Source: a bacterium
Lineage (GTDB): Bacteria > Hydrothermota > UBA3073 > JACQXS01 > JAGMCI01
NCBI GenBank assembly: GCA_030018315.1
Contig: JASEGA010000015.1
Coordinates: 1 to 50,781, forward strand
Direction: 5' to 3'
Length of the DNA: 50,781 nt
The translations under genes and the position numbers were made by a program. Below the pieces are notes generated by a model. That model ran no database searches. It was given only the letters and a program-made list of their open reading frames with translations, and was not told where the DNA came from. Of the stretch, positions 17,434 to 26,368 are shown piece by piece. Position 1 is the first letter of the stretch. Every line of letters begins with the position of its first letter.

Positions 17434-18193
17434 TCAAATAATGCCAACCTCTTGATTGAAGAATTGACTCTACCTCCGCAAGTGCCGCTTTTGTATTTAT
17501 TCCGATAGTTTCATGGTAATCATCAACTTTAAATGCACAAATCTTTAATCCCATCTTACGCAATATCTCTATGGTATCAGTGAGATAGAACTCACGCTGA
17601 GCATTTGATGGTTTAACTTTATGGAGAGCATCAAACAGTGGAGCTTTCTCAAAAACATAAATACCTGTATTTACTTCACTGATTTCTTTTTCAACTTGAG
17701 AAGCATCTGCCTCTTCTACAATTCGCATAACTTCGTTTCCTTCTCTTACTATTCTTCCATATGAACTCGGGTCTGGAACTACTGCAGTAAGAATAGTAGC
17801 AACTGCTCCCTTCGCTTGATGTAACTTTATAAGCTTGTTTAATGTTAATGTAGTAAGTAGTGGGACATCGCCGCAAAGTACGAGGATTGAGCCATCAAAT
17901 TCATTGAATACAGGCTGTGTACATAGGACTGCATCTCCCGTTCCTTTAGGTGGGTTCTGGACGACGAACTGAATTGGGGAGTCACACTGAGTAGGCGAAA
18001 TATCGAGCAAATGTTTATTATCTATCCCTGGACTCACGACAACCACAATTTTAGACGGATTTAAACTTTTTGCAGTCTCTATCACATACGAAAGTATTGG
18101 CTTACCACAAAGGAGATGCATTACTTTTGGAATTTTTGTTTTCATCCTCTTACCTATCCCAGCAGCAAGGATGACAACTGAAAAAGGACTCAT
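17402..18193 (-). CDS. UDP-N-acetylglucosamine pyrophosphorylase-like nucleotidyltransferase (GlmU N-domain only)
   Basis: 263 aa from ATG 18193 (MSPFSVVILAAGIGKRM); a TTG at 18202 is possible but less likely. The N-terminal LAAGIGKRMKTKIPKVMH is the GlmU/NTP_transferase signature, with QNPPKGTGDAVL, LVLCGDVPLL, EVNTGIYVF and NAQREFYLTDTIEIL typical of GlmU. The C-terminal left-handed beta-helix acetyltransferase domain is missing, so it would only make UDP-GlcNAc from GlcNAc-1-P and UTP. The final residues KPLINADEYR derive from the AACCGCAGAT repeat. It follows the tricorn gene by 9 bp. Confidence 0.85.
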   Translation of the reverse strand: MSPFSVVILAAGIGKRMKTKIPKVMHLLCGKPILSYVIETAKSLNPSKIVVVVSPGIDNKHLLDISPTQCDSPIQFVVQNPPKGTGDAVLCTQPVFNEFDGSILVLCGDVPLLTTLTLNKLIKLHQAKGAVATILTAVVPDPSSYGRIVREGNEVMRIVEEADASQVEKEISEVNTGIYVFEKAPLFDALHKVKPSNAQREFYLTDTIEILRKMGLKICAFKVDDYHETIGINTKAALAEVESILQSRGWHYLKPLINADEYR

Positions 18194-18202
18194 CTGTATC
18201 AA

Positions 18203-21200
18203 TTATGGTAATGTAAGTTTTGGCTTTTTCCTGAAATCAGGTTTAAGGGGTGGATTTTTCTCTAATTCTCGTAAAACTTCCTTGATAGCTCTATCTAATT
18301 GTGTATCTACCCCTTTTACATAATCCTGCGGTTTTATGTCAACTTTAATATCTGGATCTGTACCATAATTCTCAACACCCCATCCTACATCTTTAAACCA
18401 AAAAGAGAACTCAGGCTGTGTAGTCAGTGTTCCATCTACTAACCAATTACGTGGCCAAATACCAATTACACCACCCCAAGTGCGACGACCAATCAATTTA
18501 CCGAGTTTCATCAGTTTAAATGAATGGCTAAAAATATCGCCATCTGAGGCAGCATATTCATTTGTTAAGGCAACAACTGGACCACAAATAGACTCTTGCG
18601 GATAAGGTGCATAACCCATCCAGCGAGTCAAATCATATCCAAGTCTTTTACGGGCAAGTTTCTCCAACAAAAGTTGTGAAACATGGCCACCCCTAGTGAA
18701 GCGGACATCCACAATTAAACCTTCCCTATCAAGTTCTTGTAAAAAGTAGCGGTGAAATTCAGCATAGCCATCTCCCATCATATCAGGGATGTGGAGATAG
18801 CCGACCTTACCATTGCTCTTTTTATGTACATATTTCCTGTTCGATTCTACCCATTCCCGATAACGAAGTGGTGTCTCATCCTTCAATGTCTTAACACAAA
18901 CAGTCCTCGGTGAACTGCCATCACTATTTGCCACAGTGAGTTGTAATTCTGTATCTACTTGATTTACTAATAATTTATTTGGTGGACAACCTCTTTCTAC
19001 TTTTTGACCACCAATTGCCAAAAGCAAGTCTCCGTCTTTTACATTTACTCCAGGTCGCTTCAATGGAGGTGGATTATTTTCATCCCAAGGGTCGCCTCTT
19101 AGAATATGCTTGAACCTATAAGCATTATGTTTATTGTCATAAACCAAATCTGCACCTAAAAAGCCAAGTTTATATTGGGGTGATGGCCTATAATCACCAC
19201 CAAGTTCGTAAGCATGTGATGTCCCCAATTCACCCTGCATTTCCCATATTAAATCTGAAAATTCGCTACGTGAAGCAACTCGACTTACTAAAGGACAATA
19301 ACGATTAAAAACTTTCTTCCAATTTACACCTGACATGTCTTTTTGCCAGAAATATTCGCGCTGTAAGCGCCATGCTTCATGAAACATTTGTTGCCATTCA
19401 GATATTGGGTTAATTGAAACTTTTACACGTGCTAAATCAAGCCAACCACTCTCCCTGCTTGGTTTATCATCTTTTGGAAGCTCTTCTTTTGGGACTCTTT
19501 TTGTCTTTAGTACACGTAAGCGATTGCCAACACGACATATTAAGGCTGAGCCATCGCGAGAGAGTCTAAAACTTGTTACTTTATCAACAAATGTTGCTTC
19601 TTCTAATTTTTTCATATCGTATACCTTTATACAAACCTTGCTTGGCGGCTCTTTTTTGGACCATTCCATTCCACGAGTACCCTCAACTGGATATACTCCA
19701 TAAAATACTTTATCTTTAGTTGCTACGATATCGGTATATATTCCTTCATCTACAGGAAATGGTACTATTCGGTCAGAAATACCTTCTATGTCAATTTTGA
19801 CTTGCTTTGGCTCTGATTTTTTAGGTCCCTCTTTTTCAGCTTCTTCACCAAATCCTTTTGGCTGCGGCACAAATGGGGAGGGTAAATCTTTTTGTAAAGT
19901 AGCAAGATACGGACGCATACCTTTGGGAAAGTTTAAGTCGAAATGTATATTGTCGTAAACTGGATTAAACACACGGTTAGATAGGAAGTACAAGTATTTG
20001 CCATCCGGATCAAATACTGGTGCAATATCATACCGAACCGGCTCAGTTACCTCAAATATTTTGTAAGTTGATAACTTGCAAATTTTAATTATCTCTATCT
20101 GGCGATTTATTGCAAACGAATAAGCTACCCACCTACCATCGGGTGACCAATCAAACCCCCTGATTGGACCGTACTTGCTTTGCTCAATAACTTTTGACTT
20201 TCCAGTCAATATGTCTATCCAGATTAGTTCATGACGATGGTTTGCCAGAATTACTTCATCTTTCTTTGGGGATACGAGTAGCTCATATGGTATGCCAATA
20301 TCTAAATCATTAAATGATTTTTTGGGCTTAATTCCATCAACCCAGTGTACCTCCAACTTCTGTTCACCACTCTCATCACTTACAAGTACTACACGCTTTT
20401 TGTCATTTAACCAACGAGTTAGCCGATATCGGACTCCATCAGGGACACCCTGCTGTAATACTGGGCCCTCCCAATTACCGAAGGTAAATGATTTGCCACG
20501 ACTTACTAATGCTACTGAACTGCCATCACCTGATAAACTATAATCTTCAAGGTATTTATCTGCTTCCACAAATTTACGACTACGCTGTATATGTGGACTA
20601 TGATATTTAATCTCAACACAGTTGGTTGATTCGTTAAGTGTGTCAAAAACATAAATATCGGCTCCCGCATGATACACAATACGCTTGTCATCAGTAGTAG
20701 CATTCCGTACATAGAACTCTTTATGGTTGGTATGCCTTCTTAAATCGGTACCAGAAGTCAGGCAAGAATAAATATTACCAATACCTTCATGGTCAGAAAT
20801 AAAGTATATTCGCTTACCTATCCACATGGGATTAGCGAGGTTACCTTTTAGTTTGATAAGTGGATAAAAGTGTCCACTATTATTTTTATCTATCCAGATT
20901 TCACCAGCAGTACCGCCTCTATATCTTTTCCATCTTGCAAGGTCACCGGTATTTCTGCCAATTACTAAGCCAGTGGGTCCAAAGCTTATGGTGCGAGCAG
21001 GACCAACCTGAATCAGTTCGGGGTCACCACCTGCCCTATTAACTTTATATAAATAAAAAAGTTGTATAAATGGCTGACCAACATTGCTGGCAAACACAAT
21101 GCTTTCACCACTCCAACCAACCACTAACGTTGAACTACCAAGCCAAGTCATCCTCTTTGCAAACCCACCATCGGCTGGCATCACATAAACCTCAGGATGA

Positions 21201-21418
21201 CCCTCCTCCTGTCCTGTAAAGGCAAGCCAGTTGCCATCAGGTGAGAAAAATGGATACATAACTTCACCAAGATTTGAAGTTAGACGCCTGGCTATACCGC
21301 CTCCTAATGCAACCAACCATAAGTCATCTTCAGCCACAAATACTATTTTATCGTTATGGATAGTTGGGTACCTATAATAGCCTTTGATTTGCTGATTAGA
21401 GGATGTATCTACTCTCAT
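18203..21418 (-). CDS. Tricorn protease homologue (S41 family)
   Basis: 1071 aa, the size of archaeal tricorn. The N-terminal half is beta-propeller (YPFFSPDGNWLAFTGQEEGHPEVYVMPADGG, WIGKRIYFISDHEGIGNIYS, FDWSPDGRWVAYSF), then a PDZ-like region (~770-830) and the C-terminal S41 peptidase with nucleophile near S958 in NEYAASDGDIFS. No signal peptide, so cytoplasmic. Tricorn trims peptides of 6-12 residues released by the proteasome or other proteases. The ATG overlaps the panD stop by one base (TAATG), linking translation of the two. Confidence 0.9.
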   Translation of the reverse strand: MRVDTSSNQQIKGYYRYPTIHNDKIVFVAEDDLWLVALGGGIARRLTSNLGEVMYPFFSPDGNWLAFTGQEEGHPEVYVMPADGGFAKRMTWLGSSTLVVGWSGESIVFASNVGQPFIQLFYLYKVNRAGGDPELIQVGPARTISFGPTGLVIGRNTGDLARWKRYRGGTAGEIWIDKNNSGHFYPLIKLKGNLANPMWIGKRIYFISDHEGIGNIYSCLTSGTDLRRHTNHKEFYVRNATTDDKRIVYHAGADIYVFDTLNESTNCVEIKYHSPHIQRSRKFVEADKYLEDYSLSGDGSSVALVSRGKSFTFGNWEGPVLQQGVPDGVRYRLTRWLNDKKRVVLVSDESGEQKLEVHWVDGIKPKKSFNDLDIGIPYELLVSPKKDEVILANHRHELIWIDILTGKSKVIEQSKYGPIRGFDWSPDGRWVAYSFAINRQIEIIKICKLSTYKIFEVTEPVRYDIAPVFDPDGKYLYFLSNRVFNPVYDNIHFDLNFPKGMRPYLATLQKDLPSPFVPQPKGFGEEAEKEGPKKSEPKQVKIDIEGISDRIVPFPVDEGIYTDIVATKDKVFYGVYPVEGTRGMEWSKKEPPSKVCIKVYDMKKLEEATFVDKVTSFRLSRDGSALICRVGNRLRVLKTKRVPKEELPKDDKPSRESGWLDLARVKVSINPISEWQQMFHEAWRLQREYFWQKDMSGVNWKKVFNRYCPLVSRVASRSEFSDLIWEMQGELGTSHAYELGGDYRPSPQYKLGFLGADLVYDNKHNAYRFKHILRGDPWDENNPPPLKRPGVNVKDGDLLLAIGGQKVERGCPPNKLLVNQVDTELQLTVANSDGSSPRTVCVKTLKDETPLRYREWVESNRKYVHKKSNGKVGYLHIPDMMGDGYAEFHRYFLQELDREGLIVDVRFTRGGHVSQLLLEKLARKRLGYDLTRWMGYAPYPQESICGPVVALTNEYAASDGDIFSHSFKLMKLGKLIGRRTWGGVIGIWPRNWLVDGTLTTQPEFSFWFKDVGWGVENYGTDPDIKVDIKPQDYVKGVDTQLDRAIKEVLRELEKNPPLKPDFRKKPKLTLP

Positions 21419-21762
21419 TATTTTTTGATGCCATTTTTGTCATCCACTCTTACAACTTTTATATTATACAGCTTTGCACTTTCTGTATCCATAAACTCGT
21501 AGGATATGATGAGTAACTTATCTCCTATATCTCCAAGTCTTGCTGCTCCACCAAGTAAGCCACATTTACCGGGTTCACCTTTTATCACATAAGTGTCAAA
21601 TCTTGCCCCATTATTTAAATTAACAACAAGAACAATCTCACCTGGTAAAATATCTGCCTCTTCAAGTACCTTAGGTGGTAATTCAATTGAGCCTTCATAT
21701 TCTATAGACTTATGAGTCACTCTGAGGCCACATACTTTGGATTTACACATTACCCTTTGCAT
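21418..21762 (-). CDS. panD: Aspartate 1-decarboxylase precursor
   Basis: 114 aa, close to the usual ~120. The self-cleavage site is Gly24-Ser25 (YEGSIELP), which forms the pyruvoyl cofactor. VNLNNGARFDTYVIKGEPG and GGAARLGDIGDKLLIISYEFM match the family. The product, beta-alanine, feeds pantothenate and CoA; coaE is 4 kb away on the same strand. It carries an AGGAGATAATGC-type Shine-Dalgarno region upstream. Confidence 0.95.
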   Translation of the reverse strand: MQRVMCKSKVCGLRVTHKSIEYEGSIELPPKVLEEADILPGEIVLVVNLNNGARFDTYVIKGEPGKCGLLGGAARLGDIGDKLLIISYEFMDTESAKLYNIKVVRVDDKNGIKK

Positions 21763-21799
21763 TATCTCCTCCAGTATCTTTTTTAGGTATTTAGGTATT

Positions 21800-21853
21800 C
21801 CTGCCTGCCGTCAGGCTGGTTTGACTTTTAGGCCTGTCTGCCGACAGGCAGAC
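21800..21853. repeat. Bipartite palindromic element at the ispG 3' end
   Basis: Part A is CCTGCCTGCCGTCAGGCTGG, followed by TTT (21800-21822). Part B contains GCCTGTC-TGCC-GACAGGC (21832-21849), extended by a nested GTCTGCC-GACA-GGCAGAC to 21853. The same A-then-B order and orientation occurs, as reverse complement, inside polA (27684-27744). Part B supplies the last residues of IspG. Confidence 0.8.
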
Positions 21854-22898
21854 ATTTTCTAATCTCATCCATTAATGTAGCTACTATTTTATCTTCAGCC
21901 ACTTTTTTAATTATTTTACCTTTTTTGAATATAATTCCTATTCCATTACCACCAGTTACACCAAAATCTGCATCCATAGCTTCACCAGGTCCATTCACTA
22001 TGCACCCCATAACCGCAATTTGTAAAGGTTTCTTTATACCATTAAGAAGCTCTCTTTTTACTTTATAAACAAGCTTCTCAACCGGAATCTCACATCTGCC
22101 ACAAGTAGGGCATGATATGATTTGGGGCTCCTCATCCCTTAGGTGTAGTGAGTGCAATATCTCTTTCCCTAATTTTACTTCATCAATAGAAGAGCCAGTA
22201 ACTGATACTCTAATCGTGTCTCCTATTCCTTCTGAAAGTAAAGTACCAATCCCAACTGCTGAGCGAACTATACCCGGTATCCCGGGAGATGTAGCTGTCA
22301 CACCAATATGAAGAGGGTAGTTCAGTTCATTAGATATTTTACGATAAGCTTCTACAGTTGTGTAAGTATCTGATGATTTAAGTGATAGGACAAGCGAATC
22401 AAAGCCAAAGTCTTCTATAATCTGCACCCATTTTTTAACACTCTCAACAAGAGCACCTGCGGTCGGTCTGCTATATTTTTGGAGTATATCATGCTCCAAA
22501 GAGCCTGAATTTACGCCTACCCTTATTGGGACTCCGTAATCTTTGGCACAGCGAACTACTTCTTTTACTCGTTCTTTACCCCCTATATTACCAGGATTTA
22601 TTCGTACTTTATCAGCACCCGCTTTTATTGACTCAATTGCAAGCCTATAGTTATAATGAATATCAGCTATAATTGGAATACGAGTTTCAGACTTAATCTC
22701 TTTAATCTTTCTCGCACTGTCAAAATCTGGAATGGCTATACGGACAAGGTCACATCCAATAGACTCGAGCCCTTTAATCTCTTTAATAATAGCTTTAATT
22801 GTCTTTGATTTAGTCATTGACTGAATTGAAATTGGGACACCACCACCAATTTTAACGCCTCCAACTTGCACCTGCTTTGTAAGTTTTCTACTAATCAT
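21828..22898 (-). CDS. ispG: 4-hydroxy-3-methylbut-2-en-1-yl diphosphate synthase (flavodoxin/ferredoxin)
   Basis: 356 aa. The N-terminal TIM-barrel (GGGVPISIQSMTKSKT, CDLVRIAIPD, IPIIADIHYNYRLA, KVRINPGNIGG) and the [4Fe-4S] ligands CPTCGRC (~265-271) and GCIVNGPGEAMDADFGVTGG (~298-317) identify IspG, which makes HMBPP in the non-mevalonate isoprenoid pathway. The C-terminus should end near MDEIRK; the extra CLPVGRQA is translated from a palindromic repeat that also provides the stop. panD lies downstream of the repeat-filled gap. Confidence 0.95.
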   Translation of the reverse strand: MISRKLTKQVQVGGVKIGGGVPISIQSMTKSKTIKAIIKEIKGLESIGCDLVRIAIPDFDSARKIKEIKSETRIPIIADIHYNYRLAIESIKAGADKVRINPGNIGGKERVKEVVRCAKDYGVPIRVGVNSGSLEHDILQKYSRPTAGALVESVKKWVQIIEDFGFDSLVLSLKSSDTYTTVEAYRKISNELNYPLHIGVTATSPGIPGIVRSAVGIGTLLSEGIGDTIRVSVTGSSIDEVKLGKEILHSLHLRDEEPQIISCPTCGRCEIPVEKLVYKVKRELLNGIKKPLQIAVMGCIVNGPGEAMDADFGVTGGNGIGIIFKKGKIIKKVAEDKIVATLMDEIRKCLPVGRQA

Positions 22899-22921
22899 AA
22901 TAAAACTATTTTATCTACAGG

Positions 22922-23389
22922 TGTGCAAAGTTGACCCAAGCTTAAACTCACCTTACAGTAATAAACTCAACTAATTTCTTCACCCCATCAGCCTCAACCT
23001 CTATATCAATAGTTCCTTCCTTTAACCCGGTCACTGTCACTTTTGAACCAACTGGAGGAGTTATTTCAACAATACCGGGCTTAGTAGGTGTCCAGGTTGG
23101 ATTAACTTCCATCGGATTAAAATTTGCATCTCTACCTTGTGCAGTAAATACGACACTACCACCAATCTCGAGTTCTGTCCCATCAGCACTCCTGCCTGAC
23201 TCCCCAAGAGGAACTTCACCTACATAAACGAGAATCTGAGCCAGTGGCCCTACCTTCTTAGGTACTGGTATTTTAACTTTCTTAGCACATCCAAAAGCAA
23301 ATACCAGTAAAGAGATACTCAACACCGTCAAGATGCCTATCCTTACTCGTCCCATTTTGCCTCCTATGTAGAGGAGTCAACTTTGCACA
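22922..23389. repeat. 14-bp perfect inverted repeats flanking a lipoprotein gene
   Basis: TGTGCAAAGTTGAC at 22922-22935 and its exact complement GTCAACTTTGCACA at 23376-23389 enclose the 135-codon lipoprotein gene (22948-23355) with only ~13-20 bp between each repeat and the gene. Confidence 0.75.
22948..23355 (-). CDS. Small lipoprotein with Ig-like (BIG2-type) domain
   Basis: 135 aa. Signal peptide with lipobox LLVFAFGC (Cys23). The rest is a beta-rich domain (LEIGGSVVFTAQGRDANFNPMEV, PTWTPTKPGIVEITPPVGSKVTVTGLKEGTIDIEV), close to bacterial Ig-like group 2 repeats. Probably tethered to an envelope membrane. A clear AGGAGG precedes the ATG. It sits between murA and ispG and is bracketed by 14-bp inverted repeats, so it may be a cassette rather than part of the housekeeping operon. 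Confidence 0.7.
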   Translation of the reverse strand: MGRVRIGILTVLSISLLVFAFGCAKKVKIPVPKKVGPLAQILVYVGEVPLGESGRSADGTELEIGGSVVFTAQGRDANFNPMEVNPTWTPTKPGIVEITPPVGSKVTVTGLKEGTIDIEVEADGVKKLVEFITVR

Positions 23390-23390
23390 A

Positions 23391-24635
23391 CTATACTCTT
23401 TTTATCTCTGCACCAATACTACTCAACTTAGTTTCTAACTTCTCATATCCTCTATCTATATGATAAACCCTTGACACTTCTGTAATTCCTTCACCAGCCA
23501 AGCCTGCAATTACAAGTGCAGCACCCGCCCTTATATCTGAAGCCATCACTTTTGCACCAAATAAATTAGATACCCCATTGATTATGGCACTCCTTTCATC
23601 GAGTTCTATTTTAGCTCCCATTCGCTTTAGCTCAGGGATATGATTAAATCTATTCTCATACATAGTTTCTGTTACTATTGAAATACCATCAGCAATAGTG
23701 AGAAGCGAAGTTATCTGTGGCTGTAAATCTGTTGGGAATCCGGGATAAGGGGCAGTTTTTATATCGCAAGGCTTAAGTGTATCTCTTCTTTTTACCCTTA
23801 TACCGTTAGTTTCACTTTTGATTTCACACCCTATTTCTTGTAATTTTGATATCTCTGAGATTGAGTCCTCCCATCTTGCATCTTGCAAGAAGACATCACC
23901 ACCAGTAATTGCAACTGCAATCATAAATGTGCCAGCCTCATTATAATCAGGAGATACACGATATTCTGTTGAATGTAGCTTACTCACTCCATCAACTGTA
24001 ATAACATCGTCTTTATACCTAATCTTTGCACCCATTAAGTTTAAAAATTTTATTAGCTCCATAACATGTGGTTCCCTTGCCGCATTTATAATATAAGTTT
24101 CGCCCTCAGCCATTACTGAGGCAAGTAAAATGTTCTCAGTAGCAGTAACTGAGCGCTCATTGAGATAGATTTTTGCCCCTTTCAGCGATTCTACATTAGC
24201 GTTGATGTAGCCATGTTTCTCATCAATCTTCACCCCAAGTGCCCTAAAGCCACGCAAATGCTCATCAATTGGCCTCGGCCCTATTGCACAGCCACCAGGT
24301 CTTGCAACACGAGCTTTACCAAGCCTACTAATTAAAGCACCAGTCACAAGGAATGACGCTCTCATCGTTGAGACAAGTTCATAAGGAGCATCCGGATTAG
24401 TCACCACTTTAGTATCTACTATAAGTGTGTGGTCTTTAAGTTTTGTTTTTGCTCCTATAACCTCAAGTATTTTCATCATTGTTCTGATATCTCCAAGAAT
24501 TGGTACATTATGAATAATATACTCACCAGGGGCAAGTAAAGTAGCAGCCATTATTGGGAGACAAGCATTTTTAGAGCCAGAGATAGCAACTTTGCCTTTA
24601 AGGGGACGCCCTCCCTCAATTACAAATTTCTTCAT
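23391..24635 (-). CDS. murA: UDP-N-acetylglucosamine 1-carboxyvinyltransferase
   Basis: 414 aa. Catalytic Cys116 in ARPGGCAIGPRPIDEHLRG and the N-terminal SGSKNACLPIMAATLL are definitive for MurA. The Cys type is the fosfomycin-sensitive form. It commits UDP-GlcNAc to peptidoglycan, so the organism makes a cell wall. It lies 29 bp after purE, separated by short repetitive TCTGACTTCTGA-like DNA. Confidence 0.97.
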   Translation of the reverse strand: MKKFVIEGGRPLKGKVAISGSKNACLPIMAATLLAPGEYIIHNVPILGDIRTMMKILEVIGAKTKLKDHTLIVDTKVVTNPDAPYELVSTMRASFLVTGALISRLGKARVARPGGCAIGPRPIDEHLRGFRALGVKIDEKHGYINANVESLKGAKIYLNERSVTATENILLASVMAEGETYIINAAREPHVMELIKFLNLMGAKIRYKDDVITVDGVSKLHSTEYRVSPDYNEAGTFMIAVAITGGDVFLQDARWEDSISEISKLQEIGCEIKSETNGIRVKRRDTLKPCDIKTAPYPGFPTDLQPQITSLLTIADGISIVTETMYENRFNHIPELKRMGAKIELDERSAIINGVSNLFGAKVMASDIRAGAALVIAGLAGEGITEVSRVYHIDRGYEKLETKLSSIGAEIKRV

Positions 24636-24664
24636 AGTTCAGCTCAGAAGTCAGATGTCATAGG

Positions 24665-25108
24665 TCAAGATGTTTCCTGTCCTCTGTTTTCTGTCTTCTG
24701 CAGTATCCTACATGCAAACAGGGCTGCATTCTTTGCACCGGATTTGCCTATGCCCATTGTAGCTACTGGGACTCCACTTGGAAGCTCAGCTATAGAAAGT
24801 AACGAATCTATACCTTTAAGAGGAGAAGTCGGAAGTGGCACTCCTATAACTGGCAAATCTGTATATGAGGCTATAAAGCCGGGGAGTGCACACGAATAGC
24901 CACACATTGCAATGACTACTTTTACACCCCTGTTTTTAAGCTCCTTTGCATATTTTCGTGTCTTCTCTGGCTCCCTGTGGCAAGATGTCACTACTACTTC
25001 GTATGAAATACGAGCAGACTCAAGTACATTTTTGCAATCTTCAAGCCATGGCTCATCTGACTTACTTCCTATAGCAATGCTTACTTGAGGTGATACCTCT
25101 TCTGGCAT
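24665..25108 (-). CDS. purE: N5-carboxyaminoimidazole ribonucleotide mutase (PurE)
   Basis: 147 aa from ATG 25108. An upstream TTG at 25129 lies inside the promoter and is unlikely. IAIGSKSDEPWLEDC, VVTSCHREPEKTRKYA and VVIAMCGYSCALPGFIASYTDLPVIGVPL cover the CAIR-binding loops, though with CGYSCALPG in place of the usual AGGAAHLPG/AGMAAHLPG; GVPVATMGIGKSGAKNAALFA closes the domain. A missing His in the loop (H to C) resembles class II PurE variation and is worth a check. The tail KTENRGQETS is encoded by a purine-rich repeat. Confidence 0.85.
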   Translation of the reverse strand: MPEEVSPQVSIAIGSKSDEPWLEDCKNVLESARISYEVVVTSCHREPEKTRKYAKELKNRGVKVVIAMCGYSCALPGFIASYTDLPVIGVPLPTSPLKGIDSLLSIAELPSGVPVATMGIGKSGAKNAALFACRILQKTENRGQETS

Positions 25109-25113
25109 AAAAA

Positions 25114-25142
25114 TATATACTATAAACAATTAAAAAAGTCAA
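25114..25142 (-). promoter_or_regulatory. purE promoter, leaderless arrangement
   Basis: Minus strand TTGACT (25142-25137), a 17-bp spacer and TATATA (25119-25114), then TTTTT and the ATG at 25108. There is no room for a leader or Shine-Dalgarno sequence. Confidence 0.6.
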
Positions 25143-25146
25143 GTTT

Positions 25147-25719
25147 TTACATTTTTTTTATTCTGTAAATATCAAATTGATTAATATAACTTGAGTGGTC
25201 TATATTCAAACCATGAAAAATTCCTGCTGCATTTATATTATGGCTACCAAAAAGTTTTTTACCTAACCATTCAAATACTTTAGGCAACGGCTTGAACTCA
25301 AGTACGATAGTCTCACTACCTACACGGAGAGCCTCATCTAATGCTAACCTCGGTTTTTCAATTGTGCGTAGTGTATAAATAAATAGAACAATGTCAAAAA
25401 CATGGTTCTTAAATGGTAGTTTATACGCAGAAGCTACACAAAGCTTATTAGTCCCGTTTAGAGATTTATCTCTAACGGGATTAGTATACTTCTTTGCTAA
25501 AAGTAGCATAGATATTGAATTATCTACACCAAAAAATTCATCACCTTTAAATAATGGGATAGACTTGCCAGTTCCTATTCCTACTTCAAGAACCTTACCT
25601 TGAGGTAATACCTTTTTAAGGGAACGTACAAACTCTACCCTGGCTAAATCGGAGAGGCCAAAGTTAAGCACACTATCTAACAAATTATATAGCCGCGGAT
25701 GCCTGTACAGCCATTTCAT
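25147..25719 (-). CDS. Class I SAM-dependent methyltransferase
   Basis: 190 aa. Motif I VLEVGIGTGKSIPLF (~39-53), motif II-like FFGVDNSISML, then FDIVLFIYTLRTIEKPRLALDEALRVG, typical of Methyltransf_11 enzymes; the substrate is not predictable. Residues 80-91 (NPVRDKSLNGTN), between motif II and the next strand, are encoded by an in-frame palindrome and should form an extra loop. Gene order is polA, coaE, this gene, purE. Confidence 0.8.
   Translation of the reverse strand: MKWLYRHPRLYNLLDSVLNFGLSDLARVEFVRSLKKVLPQGKVLEVGIGTGKSIPLFKGDEFFGVDNSISMLLLAKKYTNPVRDKSLNGTNKLCVASAYKLPFKNHVFDIVLFIYTLRTIEKPRLALDEALRVGSETIVLEFKPLPKVFEWLGKKLFGSHNINAAGIFHGLNIDHSSYINQFDIYRIKKM
25452..25480. repeat. In-frame palindrome TCCCGTT(T)AGAGAT/ATCTCTAACGGGA in the methyltransferase gene
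   Basis: 13-bp arms with a single bulged T, encoding NPVRDKSLNG. The outer arms TCCCGTT/AACGGGA are shared with the element in the nuoL-like gene at 48246-48268, which also has one bulged T. Confidence 0.8.
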
Positions 25720-25741
25720 ATCATTGATGCAAACAGAGATA

Positions 25742-26368
25742 TCATTTTACACTTACTACAATTTTAGACCATACTTTTTTTGTCTCTTTACAAAGAGTTT
25801 CCAAACTACCATTGTTTTCAATTACAATTGGTAGGGACACGCCATGGCGTGTCCTCACATTATCAAGTAACTGGCTCTTTATTCTGATATCTGCTTCCTT
25901 TCGAGTATATCCCATTTTTAAAAGCCGAGCCAATTTTGTCTCATAATTGGCTTTAACGAGAATAACCTTATCAAACCAGCTCTCTATCTGCCACTCGTAT
26001 ACCAGTGCACAGTCTACAATCAGTACCTTTCTGTTTACCTCAATGATTGATGTTCTAAACGATTCTATTTGCTTTTTTAGCTCAAAAAGGAGCGGTGGAT
26101 GGACAATAGACTCGAGGAGCCTCATTTTATTACGATTTCCAAATACAAGAGTGCTGAGCTTCTTCCTATCAACTTTGTCTCTGTCTACATCAATGATACT
26201 GCTGCCAAAAGCCTCAACTAACTCATCTTTTTTTTGTTCAAGTACATTCCAGCCCATTCTGTCTACATCAATGACAGCTACATCAATGATACCTCTATTT
26301 ACCTCAATGATAAATGAAACTACTGTCGATTTACCAGCTCCAATGCCACCAGTTACACCTATTACCAT
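25742..26368 (-). CDS. coaE: Dephospho-CoA kinase with repeat-derived insertions
   Basis: 208 aa. P-loop GVTGGIGAGKST (4-15) starts the last enzyme of CoA synthesis. LSTLVFGNRNKMRLLESIVHPPL and KVLIVDCALVYEWQIESWFDKVILV are typical. Three kinds of repeat DNA are built into the frame: IIEVNR-type segments (SFIIEVNRGIID and TSIIEVNRK) from CTGTTTACCTCAATGAT copies; IDVDR segments that match or overwrite the usual VIDADxI and ILDxDG positions; and TRHGVSL (173-179) from the palindrome shared with the LPLAT gene. All leave the frame intact, so the enzyme may still work. It follows polA by 28 bp, a gap made of the same repeat. Confidence 0.9.
   Translation of the reverse strand: MVIGVTGGIGAGKSTVVSFIIEVNRGIIDVAVIDVDRMGWNVLEQKKDELVEAFGSSIIDVDRDKVDRKKLSTLVFGNRNKMRLLESIVHPPLLFELKKQIESFRTSIIEVNRKVLIVDCALVYEWQIESWFDKVILVKANYETKLARLLKMGYTRKEADIRIKSQLLDNVRTRHGVSLPIVIENNGSLETLCKETKKVWSKIVVSVK
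25835..25854. repeat. 20-bp perfect palindrome (half GGACACGCCA) in coaE
   Basis: Second copy of the element at 13034-13057, again centred on CCATGG and again read as TRHGVS. Confidence 0.9.
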
